Shown here one piece after another: positions 15,025 through 23,773 of a DNA stretch of 38,143 nucleotides; positions within the stretch are counted from its first letter, which is position 1; every line of letters starts with the position of its first letter. Under the pieces are notes generated by a model. The model saw only the letters and a list, made by a program, of their open reading frames with translations, had not been told where the DNA came from and searched no databases. This stretch comes from an uncultured Luminiphilus sp. (GTDB taxonomy: Bacteria; Pseudomonadota; Gammaproteobacteria; Pseudomonadales; Halieaceae), in the NCBI GenBank assembly GCA_905182485.1, contig CAJJBO010000036.1, positions 1-38,143 on the forward strand, in the 5' to 3' direction. The translations under genes were made by a program, and so were the position numbers.

Positions 15025-16656
15025 TCACGTTTGTATCGGTGTATCCCAGTTTCCAAAAACGTCCCTATAAACGTCACCAATCTCACCCAACGTCACTTCG
15101 GCAGACATAGCTTCCATCATCGCAGGCATAATATTCGCATCACTTCGGCAATCAGCCTCTAGCTGTTTTAGCGCGGAGGCGGCGCCTGCCTCATGACGCG
15201 TTCTTAGCACTTCTTTAAGGCGCTGTGTTGCCACATCAAAGGCATCATCGGTTCCCATAAAGCCATCAACCTCGAAGGGAGATCCGTCGTCCTTAAAGCA
15301 ATTCACGCCAATGACCTGTTGATCGCCGCGCTCCATATCCATGAACTCCTGATACTGATTCTCGGAAGCGCACGCGTGTAACCATCCTGAATCCAAAGCA
15401 GCCAGATAACCTCCTTGCTTCTGGATCTCATCAAAAAATATCCACGCCTTTTCAGCTAGTTGAGCAGTGAGTGTTTCAATGTAGTAAGAACCGCCCAAAG
15501 GATCAGTCACGTTGGATATCCCGGTCTCTTCCTGCAAGATTTGCTGAATTCTGACTGACATCTGATGTGCATGCTCAGAAGGAATTGACAGGGCCTCGTC
15601 GTAACCTGAAACACCCAGCGACTGCACACCTCCAAAAACGGCACCCAGTGCCATCAAGGTTCCCCTGACAATATTATTGAGCGGCTGTTGGTAGGTCATT
15701 TTGGATCCGGCCGTGACACAGTGAATGCGCAGATTAGCCACTTTAGGGTCACTAATACCGTAGCGTTTGTGCAAGAGGTCGGCCCACATGAGCCTCGCGG
15801 CCCTCATCTTACAGGCCTCCTCAATGAACTCGATTGATGCTCTGAAACTGACCCCACCGCAGGCCCGGGCAGCTCTAGCTAAATCGACGCTACCTCTGCG
15901 CCTGATCTCGTCCAGATACTCAACGGCATTGGCGAATAAGACACCTAACTCTTGGTCCGGAGTCAGTCCCGTGTCCGCAGCGTTATAACCGGCGATTGAT
16001 ACTGGTACCCAGTAAGGCAGATAGCGATCACAGAATTCGATAATGTCTGCATTAAACCGCAGGCCCGGCTGAGTAGGGATCTGCTCTTTTGTGACGCACC
16101 CCAAGTAAGTGAGGTTAAAATCGCTCTGTCCAGTGCCGGGTAATTTTTCGAGATCGAAACCCCGCTGTTTTGCGACTGTCCAATAAGATGCAAGGGCGAA
16201 TGGCGCGTGTTGAACAACAGCGCCCCCTGCATGACCAAAACTGCTGCCTATGGGCAAGCCATCCATGCAGATAGCCGTATCACGAATACTTTGCATGACG
16301 GCACCTGTTAATCCCACATCTTCACGTCGTGCCACTACCTCCGGGTGGTCCACGTTGTAACAGTGATCGCCAGTGTTGCGATCATGTTCCATGATGAACC
16401 CCGTTTCGCCATTTTTTAGCAGAAACTTTATCCGTTCATTCTCGTCTTCCGGCTTACCAAATCCGCTGAGCTGGAAAATCCGCCAGGGTTTACTGCGATA
16501 GCCTGACGGATGAAAGCCACGATGGTAGGGCGCATCGCCGGGGTTCGACGTTACTCTGGACCTGTGTTCTTGTGGGATATCACTCTCGGTATAAAAGGAT
16601 TTCAGCTCGATACCAGAGCGCGAGTAGACGGCTTTATCGGTAGGCGATTTCTGCAT
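15025..16656 (-). CDS. Divergent B12-dependent acyl-CoA mutase, large subunit
   Basis: 543 residues matching the TIM-barrel part of methylmalonyl-CoA mutase without the B12 domain, which is a separate gene 21 bases downstream. Collinear blocks include a GTGQSDFNLTYLG loop, a LRFNADIIEFCDRYLPYW segment, TGLTPDQELGVLFANAVEYL, SSxxS-like and LGGSYYIETLTAQLAEKAW. By my alignment, key residues differ from known members. The Tyr89 position of methylmalonyl-CoA mutase is Leu63 (FQLSGFG). The otherwise conserved His244 of SGYHMxExG is Asn225 in IAGYNAADTG. Arg207, which holds the carboxylate in methylmalonyl-CoA mutase, appears kept as Arg200. It should rearrange a carbon skeleton of an acyl-CoA by radical chemistry, but the substrate is probably none of the textbook ones. 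It is the first gene of the minus operon. Confidence 0.85.
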   Translation of the reverse strand: MQKSPTDKAVYSRSGIELKSFYTESDIPQEHRSRVTSNPGDAPYHRGFHPSGYRSKPWRIFQLSGFGKPEDENERIKFLLKNGETGFIMEHDRNTGDHCYNVDHPEVVARREDVGLTGAVMQSIRDTAICMDGLPIGSSFGHAGGAVVQHAPFALASYWTVAKQRGFDLEKLPGTGQSDFNLTYLGCVTKEQIPTQPGLRFNADIIEFCDRYLPYWVPVSIAGYNAADTGLTPDQELGVLFANAVEYLDEIRRRGSVDLARAARACGGVSFRASIEFIEEACKMRAARLMWADLLHKRYGISDPKVANLRIHCVTAGSKMTYQQPLNNIVRGTLMALGAVFGGVQSLGVSGYDEALSIPSEHAHQMSVRIQQILQEETGISNVTDPLGGSYYIETLTAQLAEKAWIFFDEIQKQGGYLAALDSGWLHACASENQYQEFMDMERGDQQVIGVNCFKDDGSPFEVDGFMGTDDAFDVATQRLKEVLRTRHEAGAASALKQLEADCRSDANIMPAMMEAMSAEVTLGEIGDVYRDVFGNWDTPIQT

Positions 16657-16688
16657 TTTTCTGCCGCTTTTTTAATTTTTTAGGTCGG

Positions 16689-16739
16689 TTGATACTCGAA
16701 GCATACAATAATTTACTTATCAGTACTGCATTGATACTC
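16689..16739. promoter_or_regulatory. Candidate operator/promoter region between divergent units
   Basis: The 114-base gap between the mutase and Fe-alcohol dehydrogenase starts contains an inverted repeat TATCA-N9-TGATA (16718-16736), a suitable size for a TetR dimer. It also has a direct repeat TTGATACTC at 16689-16697 and 16731-16739. A TetR gene lies in the adjacent plus unit. The strong ribosome-binding site aagaggag follows at 16757-16764. Assignment as operator is an inference from position and symmetry. Confidence 0.4.
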
Positions 16740-16770
16740 TCTGGTTATAAATACAAGAAGAGGAGCGTTA

Positions 16771-17949
16771 ATGTTTTCTGCTGATAATGCCACGCTGGGC
16801 CTGACGGCAACTGAGCGAGTTCATATAGGCCGCAGGGTGGCCGACACGTTGGCAGGAGAAGTCCGGACTTTGGGCGCCAAACGTGTATTCCTTCTGGTCA
16901 GCACCACTCTCAGAAACTCCACAGACGAAATCAGTGAAATAGAAGCTGCATTGGGAGATTCGGTAGCATGTGTATTCGATGGTATCAGGGCCCATGCTCC
17001 GAGATCAGATGTCCTCGCTGCCCTTGAGGCGGCTCGAGCAGCAGACACTGACCTAATCATTACCGTAGGGGGTGGCTCCGTTACTGACGCGGGTAAGGTC
17101 ATTGCGCTAGGCTTGAAACACGGCTTCCAGAAACACGAGGACTTCGAGGGTTTCTATGTCTACGTCAACGAGACCGGTGAGACGGTAGTCCCGCAGTTTG
17201 ACGCGCCGGAGATCAGGGTCATTTGTTGCCCAACGACTCTCTCGGGTGGCGAATTTAACACTATGGGAGGCGTCACGGACGACAAGGACAACAAAAAGCA
17301 GGGCTATACACACAGGATGATGGCTCCGATAGCAATTGTCCTTGATCCTGCTCTGACGATTCATACCCCTGAGTGGCTCTGGTTTTCTACCGGCGTTAGA
17401 GCGCTTGATCACGCTTTAGAGGCGCTTGGGTCGACCCACTCAAATCACTTTTGTGACGGAATCGCAGGAAGCGCAATCAGATTATTAAGCAGCGCGCTGC
17501 CCGATGTAAAAGCTAACGGTGCAGATCTCGACGCGCGTTTGCGTTGTCAGGTAGGGGCCTGGCAATCCATGATTCCAGTCATTGGGGGTGTGCCAATGGG
17601 CGCGAGCCATGCGATTGGGCATGTGCTGGGCGGCACTGCTGACGTGCCTCACGGTTATTGCTCTTGCGTAATGGCTCCCTCGGTGCTCGCCTTCAACGAA
17701 TCAGTCAATGGCGATAAGCAAAAGCAGATTAGTATTTGCATGGGCCAGCCAGATCGCGCTGCCAGTGAAGTTGTTGATGAATTTATCACAGCATTGGGAA
17801 TGCCACGAAGTTTAACGGCTGTCGGTATTACCGAGGAGCAATTAGATCTCATTGCTGAATATACCATGCTGGATTTTTGGTCTCGCACGAATCCGAGGGA
17901 GATAGAGGGTCCGGCAGACGTACGGGGTATTTTAGAGATGGCCCTCTGA
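16771..17949 (+). CDS. Iron-containing alcohol dehydrogenase / maleylacetate reductase family
   Basis: 392 residues with the group III alcohol dehydrogenase layout. The NAD(P)-binding domain has VGGGSVTDAGK (99-109) and CCPTTLSGGEFN (152-163). The metal domain has GVRALDHALEAL (His214), GASHAIGHVLGG (His280, His284) and PHG (His294). It should oxidise an alcohol or reduce an aldehyde, ketone or maleylacetate-like compound. ATG 16771 is preceded by aagaggag, a strong ribosome-binding site. It heads the plus unit and is divergent from the mutase operon. The TetR gene follows three bases after its stop. Substrate unknown. Confidence 0.85.
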   Translation: MFSADNATLGLTATERVHIGRRVADTLAGEVRTLGAKRVFLLVSTTLRNSTDEISEIEAALGDSVACVFDGIRAHAPRSDVLAALEAARAADTDLIITVGGGSVTDAGKVIALGLKHGFQKHEDFEGFYVYVNETGETVVPQFDAPEIRVICCPTTLSGGEFNTMGGVTDDKDNKKQGYTHRMMAPIAIVLDPALTIHTPEWLWFSTGVRALDHALEALGSTHSNHFCDGIAGSAIRLLSSALPDVKANGADLDARLRCQVGAWQSMIPVIGGVPMGASHAIGHVLGGTADVPHGYCSCVMAPSVLAFNESVNGDKQKQISICMGQPDRAASEVVDEFITALGMPRSLTAVGITEEQLDLIAEYTMLDFWSRTNPREIEGPADVRGILEMAL

Positions 17950-17952
17950 CCG

Positions 17953-18663
17953 ATGAACAACGCAGCTACCAAGACTGATCTTGATCTCAAAAGCGAAGTA
18001 TCAGACTTCAAGAGAAGACGCATTCGCGAGGAGGCATGTGACCTTTTTTATGAGATGGGTTACGAGAGCACAACTCTTGACGCTATTGCGCAACGGCTCA
18101 AAGTTACCAAGCCTTATCTCTACAAGCATTACGCGAATAAGCGAGAGCTCCTGTATGACATTTGCAGGACTGGTATTGCGCGCTCATTAGAGGCTGTCAC
18201 GGCTTCTTGCTTTCAAGGAAGATCCTGTTCAGAAAAACTTCAGGGGCTGGCTGAGTCAGTGCTGGAAGTTATTTTCGAACACCAGAAATTTATTGTCGTG
18301 TACACGCGAGAAGAGAAAAATCTGCAGCCAGACGAAGTGAGGGCAATTAGAGATCAGCGGAAACTGTTCGATCACCAGTTGGCGGAGTTGCTTCGAGAGG
18401 GCGATCAAGCTGGCGAATTTCAGGTTTCTGATCCCCTTCTCACTGCCAATACAATTGGCGGCGTTGTCACCTGGATAGCGCTGTGGTACTCGCCGGATGG
18501 CAAAAGATCAAAATTGGAGATACTTACACATACGCTGGAGATGATCTCTAAGGTTGTTACACCAAAAACCCCGCTTCACCCCTTGAACAACCGATCCCAG
18601 CAACCAGCCCAATATTCTGGCGTTGCATCGATTAGTGCTAAGCGAGGCAAGGCAGATGAGTGA
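17953..18663 (+). CDS. TetR/AcrR family transcriptional regulator
   Basis: 236 residues. The N-terminal part (about 20-70) has the TetR helix-turn-helix: ACDLFYEMGYESTTLDAIAQ, LKVTKPYLYKHYANKRELLY. The C-terminal ligand domain is variable, as expected, with an extra polar tail of about 30 residues. TetR proteins of catabolic clusters usually repress until an acyl-CoA or pathway compound binds. The gene lies between the Fe-alcohol dehydrogenase and acyl-CoA ligase genes and overlaps the ligase by 8 bases. The inverted repeat at 16718-16736 is a likely target. The ligand is unknown. Confidence 0.9.
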   Translation: MNNAATKTDLDLKSEVSDFKRRRIREEACDLFYEMGYESTTLDAIAQRLKVTKPYLYKHYANKRELLYDICRTGIARSLEAVTASCFQGRSCSEKLQGLAESVLEVIFEHQKFIVVYTREEKNLQPDEVRAIRDQRKLFDHQLAELLREGDQAGEFQVSDPLLTANTIGGVVTWIALWYSPDGKRSKLEILTHTLEMISKVVTPKTPLHPLNNRSQQPAQYSGVASISAKRGKADE

Positions 18664-20270
18664 GGGGCGGACTGTGATTGCTGATCCCAGGGTGGTTCCC
18701 CGAGATCGCTGTGTCACTCGGTATTTGCTTGATGACTTCGCACAGACGCAACCAAATAAAGAGTTCGCCGTATTCCAAGACGGAGATGTTTGGTCTTACG
18801 AAACCGTGAGGGAAAAGGTCCGTGCACTCGCCGCGGGCTTTGCCAAGCAGGGAGTTGCGCAAGGCGATCACGTGGCAGTCTGGATGTTTGATAGTAAAGA
18901 AGCCATTCTGACTTTTTTCGCGATCAATTACTTGGGTGCAGTTTTTGTTCCTCTTAATACCGCATTTAAGGGGCAGGTCCTCAGTCACGTCTTAACCGTC
19001 TCGGACGCATCGCTCATGGTGGCGCATGGACAGTTGCTCGAGCGCCTTGACGCGACAGAGGCGGCCAGTATTTCTAAAATCATTTACTTGGGCGCCAACA
19101 CCGGCGCATCTGGTCTTGAACTCGTCGAATACTCAACGGTCTCAGGTGAGATTACGGCGCCTCCAGCGTTATTGAAGCCCATTGAGCCGTGGGACACGCA
19201 ATCGATCATTTTCACCAGTGGCACAACCGGGCCCTCAAAAGGCGTGCTGTCGTCGTATCTCCATATTTTCACAAATGCTGGACCAGAAATAGGTGTTGCT
19301 TCAACGAAAGCCTTTCCTCATTAATATGCCGATTTTCCATATTGGTGGCATGGGCGTCATTTTTGTCATGTTGTGTCGTGGCGGATCGATTGCGGTCATG
19401 GATGGATTCGATACCGAGCAGTTTTGGCCTTTTGTAAAGGAAAGTCAGACCAGCGCTTTTTTCCTGCTCGGTGTTATGACTACATTCTTACTTAAAAAAG
19501 AGCCATCGGAGCAAGACAAGGACCACAATGTCCGACTCGCCTTTATGGTGCCACTGACCGAGACCTGCACCGAATTCCATGAGAGATTCGGAATTGATGT
19601 TTATACGATTTTTAATATGACCGAAATCTCATCGCCAATTGTTTCTGATCCCAATCCGACCAAACGTGGCACGTGCGGTAAGAAAAGGGATGGTGTGGAC
19701 GTGAGGCTCGTCGATGAAAACGATTGCGAAGTGGCGCTTGGTGAGATCGGTGAAATGATTGTAAGAACTGATCGGCCGTGGGGCATGAATAGCGGCTATT
19801 ACAAAAACCCAGTGGCTACAGCAGAGGCTTGGCGTAACGGGTGGTTTCATACAGGAGACTGCTTTCGTCAGGACGATGAGGGCTATTTTTACTTCGTTGA
19901 TAGAATGAAAGACGCGATGCGTCGTCGAGGTGAGAATATCTCGTCATTCGAGGTGGAAGCCGAGGTGGTCGCTTATACCGACGTGAGGGAAGCCGCTGCC
20001 TACGCTGTCCCCAGTGACATTGGTGAGGACGACGTCATGATCTCGGTGGCGCCCGTCGCAGGTAAAGAAATTGATCACGCTACGTTGCTGAATTTTTTGG
20101 GGGATCGTATGCCTTATTTCATGATTCCTCGGTATATCAGAGTCCTTGATGAATTACCAAAAACGCCTTCAGCCAAGGTCATGAAGCACGTTCTTAGGTC
20201 TGAGGGAGTGACACCTGAGACTTGGGACCGCGAACAGCACAAAAAAATTTTAAAAGAGAAAAAAAATTAG
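18656..20270 (+). pseudogene. AMP-dependent acyl-CoA ligase interrupted by a frameshift near 19310
   Basis: ATG 18656 overlaps the TetR stop. The first frame carries the N-domain up to the AMP-binding loop IIFTSGTTGPSKGV and then ends at 19324 with a foreign tail (STKAFPH). The remaining two thirds continue in another frame from about 19310: FLINMPIFHIGGMGVIF, then IFNMTEISSPIV, GWFHTGDCFRQDDEGYFYFVDRMKD, RRRGENISSFEVE and the terminal lysine segment LPKTPSAKVMKHVLR. The GMTEIS-like block and overall pattern resemble the carnitine/crotonobetaine-CoA ligase branch. A one-base indel near aaagcctttcc rejoins one enzyme of about 537 residues. It would activate a carboxylic acid to its CoA thioester. 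It may be a sequencing error, since the rest is well conserved. Confidence 0.85.
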
Positions 20271-20312
20271 ATGACGCGTAACCAACGAATATAATGTGAT
20301 AAGGGATAAATC

Positions 20313-22511
20313 ATGACAAATAAAAACTGTACACAGGCATTGGGTTTAGGACTGTTATTTATCGCCAATTCGTGGAGTGCCCTGGCTCAGGAAAGCGCCT
20401 TAGAAGAGGTAGTGGTGACGGCTACCAAGCGTTCTGTGGCATTACAGGATCTTGCTGGCTCCGCCAATGTATTGGGAGCCGACAAATTGGGGCCAGGTGG
20501 TATCCAAGAGGTTCGGGATATGCAAGTCGATATCCCCAATCTGTCTATAGGCGATCAATTCGGTTTTGCCCGGGTATTCATGCGCGGTATTGGCATGACA
20601 AGTATTGATATTGGTGGAGAGGGTGCGGTCGCTTTTCTTCAGGACGGCGCAATTATTCCCAGACCGGCAGCTCAATTAATGGGTATGTTTGATCTGGATC
20701 AGGTGGAGGTACTGCGTGGTCCGCAGGGCACCCTCTACGGCCGAGGTGCAACAGGGGGTGCAATCAACATGGTGACCGCGAAACCCGGTGAAGAGTTTGG
20801 CGGGTATCTGAGCGTAACCGCGGGCAACTATAGCCTCGCCCAGTTTAAAGGCGCCATCGATGTGCCGATGGGGGATGCGTTATCGATGCGTATAGCGGCT
20901 AGCCTCGATAGCAGGGATGGATACGGCAACAATATCTTCACGGGTTCAGATATCAACGACCGCGATGCTAGTGCTTATCGAGCAACCTTTGTTTATGACG
21001 ATGGCGGACCCCTTAAGGCGACTCTCTCTGCACAATACTACGAGGAGGATGATAATAACTATGCCTTCAGTTACTTCGGTCAGTCGCAGGGATCAAGTAT
21101 ACCTGTCCCCTTCGGAGTGCCGATCCTCGGTGGCAATACCGTCGGAATGGTGGGTGGCGACTTCTACGATATTAATTCCGATCAGGAACCTATCAATGAT
21201 CGCGATGGTCAGCTAATCAACCTGACGATTGACTATGCTTTTGACGATAGCTGGAGTCTGAAGTCCATCACTTCTTCGCAAAGTATGGATCGATTTCTCC
21301 GGGATGATCTCGACTCAACTGACGCCAATTTGTTTGGGCAGAATAACTACACCGAGGAGAGTGACTCGTTGGGTCAAGAGCTAATCCTTAACTTTTCGAA
21401 CGATCGGCTCGATGTGCTTAGCGGGGTGATGTATTTCGAGGAGGAGCTATACGGGGAGGTTAGAGTCCCGCTTACCAATCTATGTTTTCTTCTCGCACCC
21501 GATGCCTGTGGTACCCCGGTGGGAGAATTCCTTAACAGCGGAAACTACCTTCAGGACGGAGATATAGATATCGAAGCCTGGGGTGCTTATGTTGAAGGCA
21601 CCTATAGTCTGTCCGATGCTTGGTCAGTTATTGCTGGTCTGAGGTATAACTACGAAGAGAGGGATGGAACGGGCTCCTTTATATTTGATGCTATCGGTCT
21701 TGATGTTCCAACGAATCAGCGCGAAAGTTGGAATGATTTAACGCCTAGGGTGACCCTTCAATACTCCCCCAATGACAATATGATGCTTTATGCCACCTAC
21801 ACTGAGGCGTTCAAGTCCGGAGTGATTAATACCGGTAGTACGAGCCCACCCCTAGATCCAGAGACTGTTGACGCATTTGAGATAGGCCTTAAAGGCCAGA
21901 ATGGCAGTGGTACCTTGAGATACTCTGTCGCCGCGTTTTTCTATGATTATCAGGACATGCAGATATCCTTTGTCGACGAGACAAGCACGGTGTCAACAAT
22001 CAATGCTGCAGAGGCCGAGAACACAGGCCTAGAACTGGAGTTGGAAGGAAACTTTGAGAACGGGTTCTCCTTTGATTTTTATCTGACTTACCTTAGCGCG
22101 GAGTATCAGGAGTTTTTCAACGGTGATTACGCTAATGGCTTCGCGATTGCTGATCTTAGCGGCAATAACCTGCCGAACGCACCGGAGAGCACGGCAAAAC
22201 TAGGACTAAATTGGGAGGGTCAAGTGGGTAACGGTGTCCTGCGACTGCGTGGTGAGGCTTATTACCAAGACGATGTCTACTTCACGGAATGGAATCGACC
22301 AGATGCATACCAAGCTTCTTACGAGCAATACAATGCATCGGCCGAGTACTCGTGGAATGACCAGTGGCAACTGAGCGTCTGGGGACGGAATCTAAGTGAT
22401 GAAGAAGTGATGTCTAATAATATTATCACTGCCCCACTTTATGACTCTCTCCGAGTGGGTGCGGTATTACCTCCGCGTACCTATGGAGCTACCCTTACCC
22501 TCCAGTTCTAG
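20313..22511 (+). CDS. TonB-dependent outer-membrane receptor
   Basis: 732 residues. The signal peptide (1-25, ending SALA before QES) is followed by a TonB box EEVVVTATKR (31-40). The plug domain holds VEVLRGPQGTLYGRGATGGAINM. A large set of amphipathic strands follows, ending in the outer-membrane sorting signal GATLTLQF with a terminal Phe. Such receptors import large or hydrophobic molecules using TonB energy. It sits between the acyl-CoA ligase and P450 genes, so it probably imports the module's growth substrate rather than iron; that is inferred from context. It starts 42 bases after the ligase stop, with ataaggga before the ATG. Confidence 0.9.
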   Translation: MTNKNCTQALGLGLLFIANSWSALAQESALEEVVVTATKRSVALQDLAGSANVLGADKLGPGGIQEVRDMQVDIPNLSIGDQFGFARVFMRGIGMTSIDIGGEGAVAFLQDGAIIPRPAAQLMGMFDLDQVEVLRGPQGTLYGRGATGGAINMVTAKPGEEFGGYLSVTAGNYSLAQFKGAIDVPMGDALSMRIAASLDSRDGYGNNIFTGSDINDRDASAYRATFVYDDGGPLKATLSAQYYEEDDNNYAFSYFGQSQGSSIPVPFGVPILGGNTVGMVGGDFYDINSDQEPINDRDGQLINLTIDYAFDDSWSLKSITSSQSMDRFLRDDLDSTDANLFGQNNYTEESDSLGQELILNFSNDRLDVLSGVMYFEEELYGEVRVPLTNLCFLLAPDACGTPVGEFLNSGNYLQDGDIDIEAWGAYVEGTYSLSDAWSVIAGLRYNYEERDGTGSFIFDAIGLDVPTNQRESWNDLTPRVTLQYSPNDNMMLYATYTEAFKSGVINTGSTSPPLDPETVDAFEIGLKGQNGSGTLRYSVAAFFYDYQDMQISFVDETSTVSTINAAEAENTGLELELEGNFENGFSFDFYLTYLSAEYQEFFNGDYANGFAIADLSGNNLPNAPESTAKLGLNWEGQVGNGVLRLRGEAYYQDDVYFTEWNRPDAYQASYEQYNASAEYSWNDQWQLSVWGRNLSDEEVMSNNIITAPLYDSLRVGAVLPPRTYGATLTLQF

Positions 22512-22540
22512 AGCCTATTAGCTGGAGAGGATGTCAGCAC

Positions 22541-23770
22541 ATGACACACTTTAGTTTTAATCCGATGGATCCTGAAATGCTTCAGGATCCTTATCCCACC
22601 TTCCAGAAACTGCGCGATACAGACCCTATTCACCGATCTGATCTTGGCTTCTGGGTCGCCACTCGCTACGAAGACTGTCGCTCTGTCCTGATAGATAAAG
22701 AATTTGGACAGGGCGACTTCTCCAAAAACATTCAGCTCTTCTATGACGATTCTTTCGATGTATTAGCCCAGCCGGCATACGCTTGGCTTTCCCGCGTTTT
22801 CGTGATGCAAGATCCGCCCCAGCACACTAGAGTCCGGGACCTTGTTGCTGGAGCGCTGACACACAAACGCGTTAGGGAAATGGCTCCTCGAATACGGCAA
22901 TTGGCGAGGCAACAGCTACATCAATTCGCTAAAAGCGACGACGGAAATTTTATTACTGACTTCGCCTACTTGTTTCCTACTCTGGTGATGTGTGACATGT
23001 TGGGGATGGAGGAGGGGGAGTTTTCTTGGGAGTTGTTAGCTGAACTCAATCAAGCAGTAGCAGACACCTTTCCCGTTTTTGAAACGCGAGCGCTGGCGCC
23101 AGAAGAGCTTGCCCTGGCAAATAGCCAGATGGAGTTCCTGACTGAGTTTTTTGACGACCTGTTTCAACGGCGTAAGAAAAATCCCCGAGACGATCTCACA
23201 ACAGCTATGGTCAAGGCAGGTGATGGCGGCGATGCGTTAACAAAAGAAGAACTGAGCACCTCCGTTATTGGCCTTTTCGGCGCTGGATTTGAGACGACGG
23301 CCCACATGATAGGGAACGGACTTTTTTGTCTTGGAGACAATCCGGACCAACGGCGTAAATTGCAGGGCAACATCGATTTGGTCGACGCCGCCGTGGAAGA
23401 AATTCTACGCTATGAATCATCTTTGCAAGCGACATATAGAACCGCTCTGGAGCCGAGAGAAATTGCGGGGCAGAAAATCGAGGTCGGTGATCGCGTGTTG
23501 ACTATTGTCGCGGCGGCCAATCGAGACGAGCGTCATTTCGATAATCCAGAAGCATTTGACATCAGCCCAAGAGAACAGAAACCCTTAACTTTTGGCGGCG
23601 GGATCCATTACTGCGTTGGCGCTGCACTAGCTCGGTTGGAGGGCAGAATATTTTTGGAGGAACTTTTTTCACAATACCCCAATTTTTCAGTAGATGTAGA
23701 GTCAGCGCGTCTCCGTGGAGCTTTTTTATTTCGCGGTTATCAGGATTTAAGGGTGCAGCTGAGGGGTTGA
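22541..23770 (+). CDS. Cytochrome P450
   Basis: A 409-residue soluble bacterial P450. The C-helix region is DPPQHTRVRDLV (91-102). The I-helix oxygen-binding motif is GAGFETTAH (247-255). The K-helix ExxR is E287-R290. The heme loop is FGGGIHYCVG with the cysteine ligand Cys358. It uses electrons from a ferredoxin system that is not encoded in the window. The gene lies 29 bases after the TonB receptor and 3 bases before the flavin monooxygenase, so it is probably in the same transcript. It likely hydroxylates the imported compound or an early intermediate. CYP family cannot be assigned by eye. Confidence 0.92.
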   Translation: MTHFSFNPMDPEMLQDPYPTFQKLRDTDPIHRSDLGFWVATRYEDCRSVLIDKEFGQGDFSKNIQLFYDDSFDVLAQPAYAWLSRVFVMQDPPQHTRVRDLVAGALTHKRVREMAPRIRQLARQQLHQFAKSDDGNFITDFAYLFPTLVMCDMLGMEEGEFSWELLAELNQAVADTFPVFETRALAPEELALANSQMEFLTEFFDDLFQRRKKNPRDDLTTAMVKAGDGGDALTKEELSTSVIGLFGAGFETTAHMIGNGLFCLGDNPDQRRKLQGNIDLVDAAVEEILRYESSLQATYRTALEPREIAGQKIEVGDRVLTIVAAANRDERHFDNPEAFDISPREQKPLTFGGGIHYCVGAALARLEGRIFLEELFSQYPNFSVDVESARLRGAFLFRGYQDLRVQLRG

Positions 23771-23773
23771 GCG

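Noticed and set aside
15025-16656. Ordinary methylmalonyl-CoA mutase large subunit
   Set aside because: No fused B12 domain, and the Tyr89 and His244 positions are Leu and Asn by my alignment, so the textbook substrate should not be assumed.
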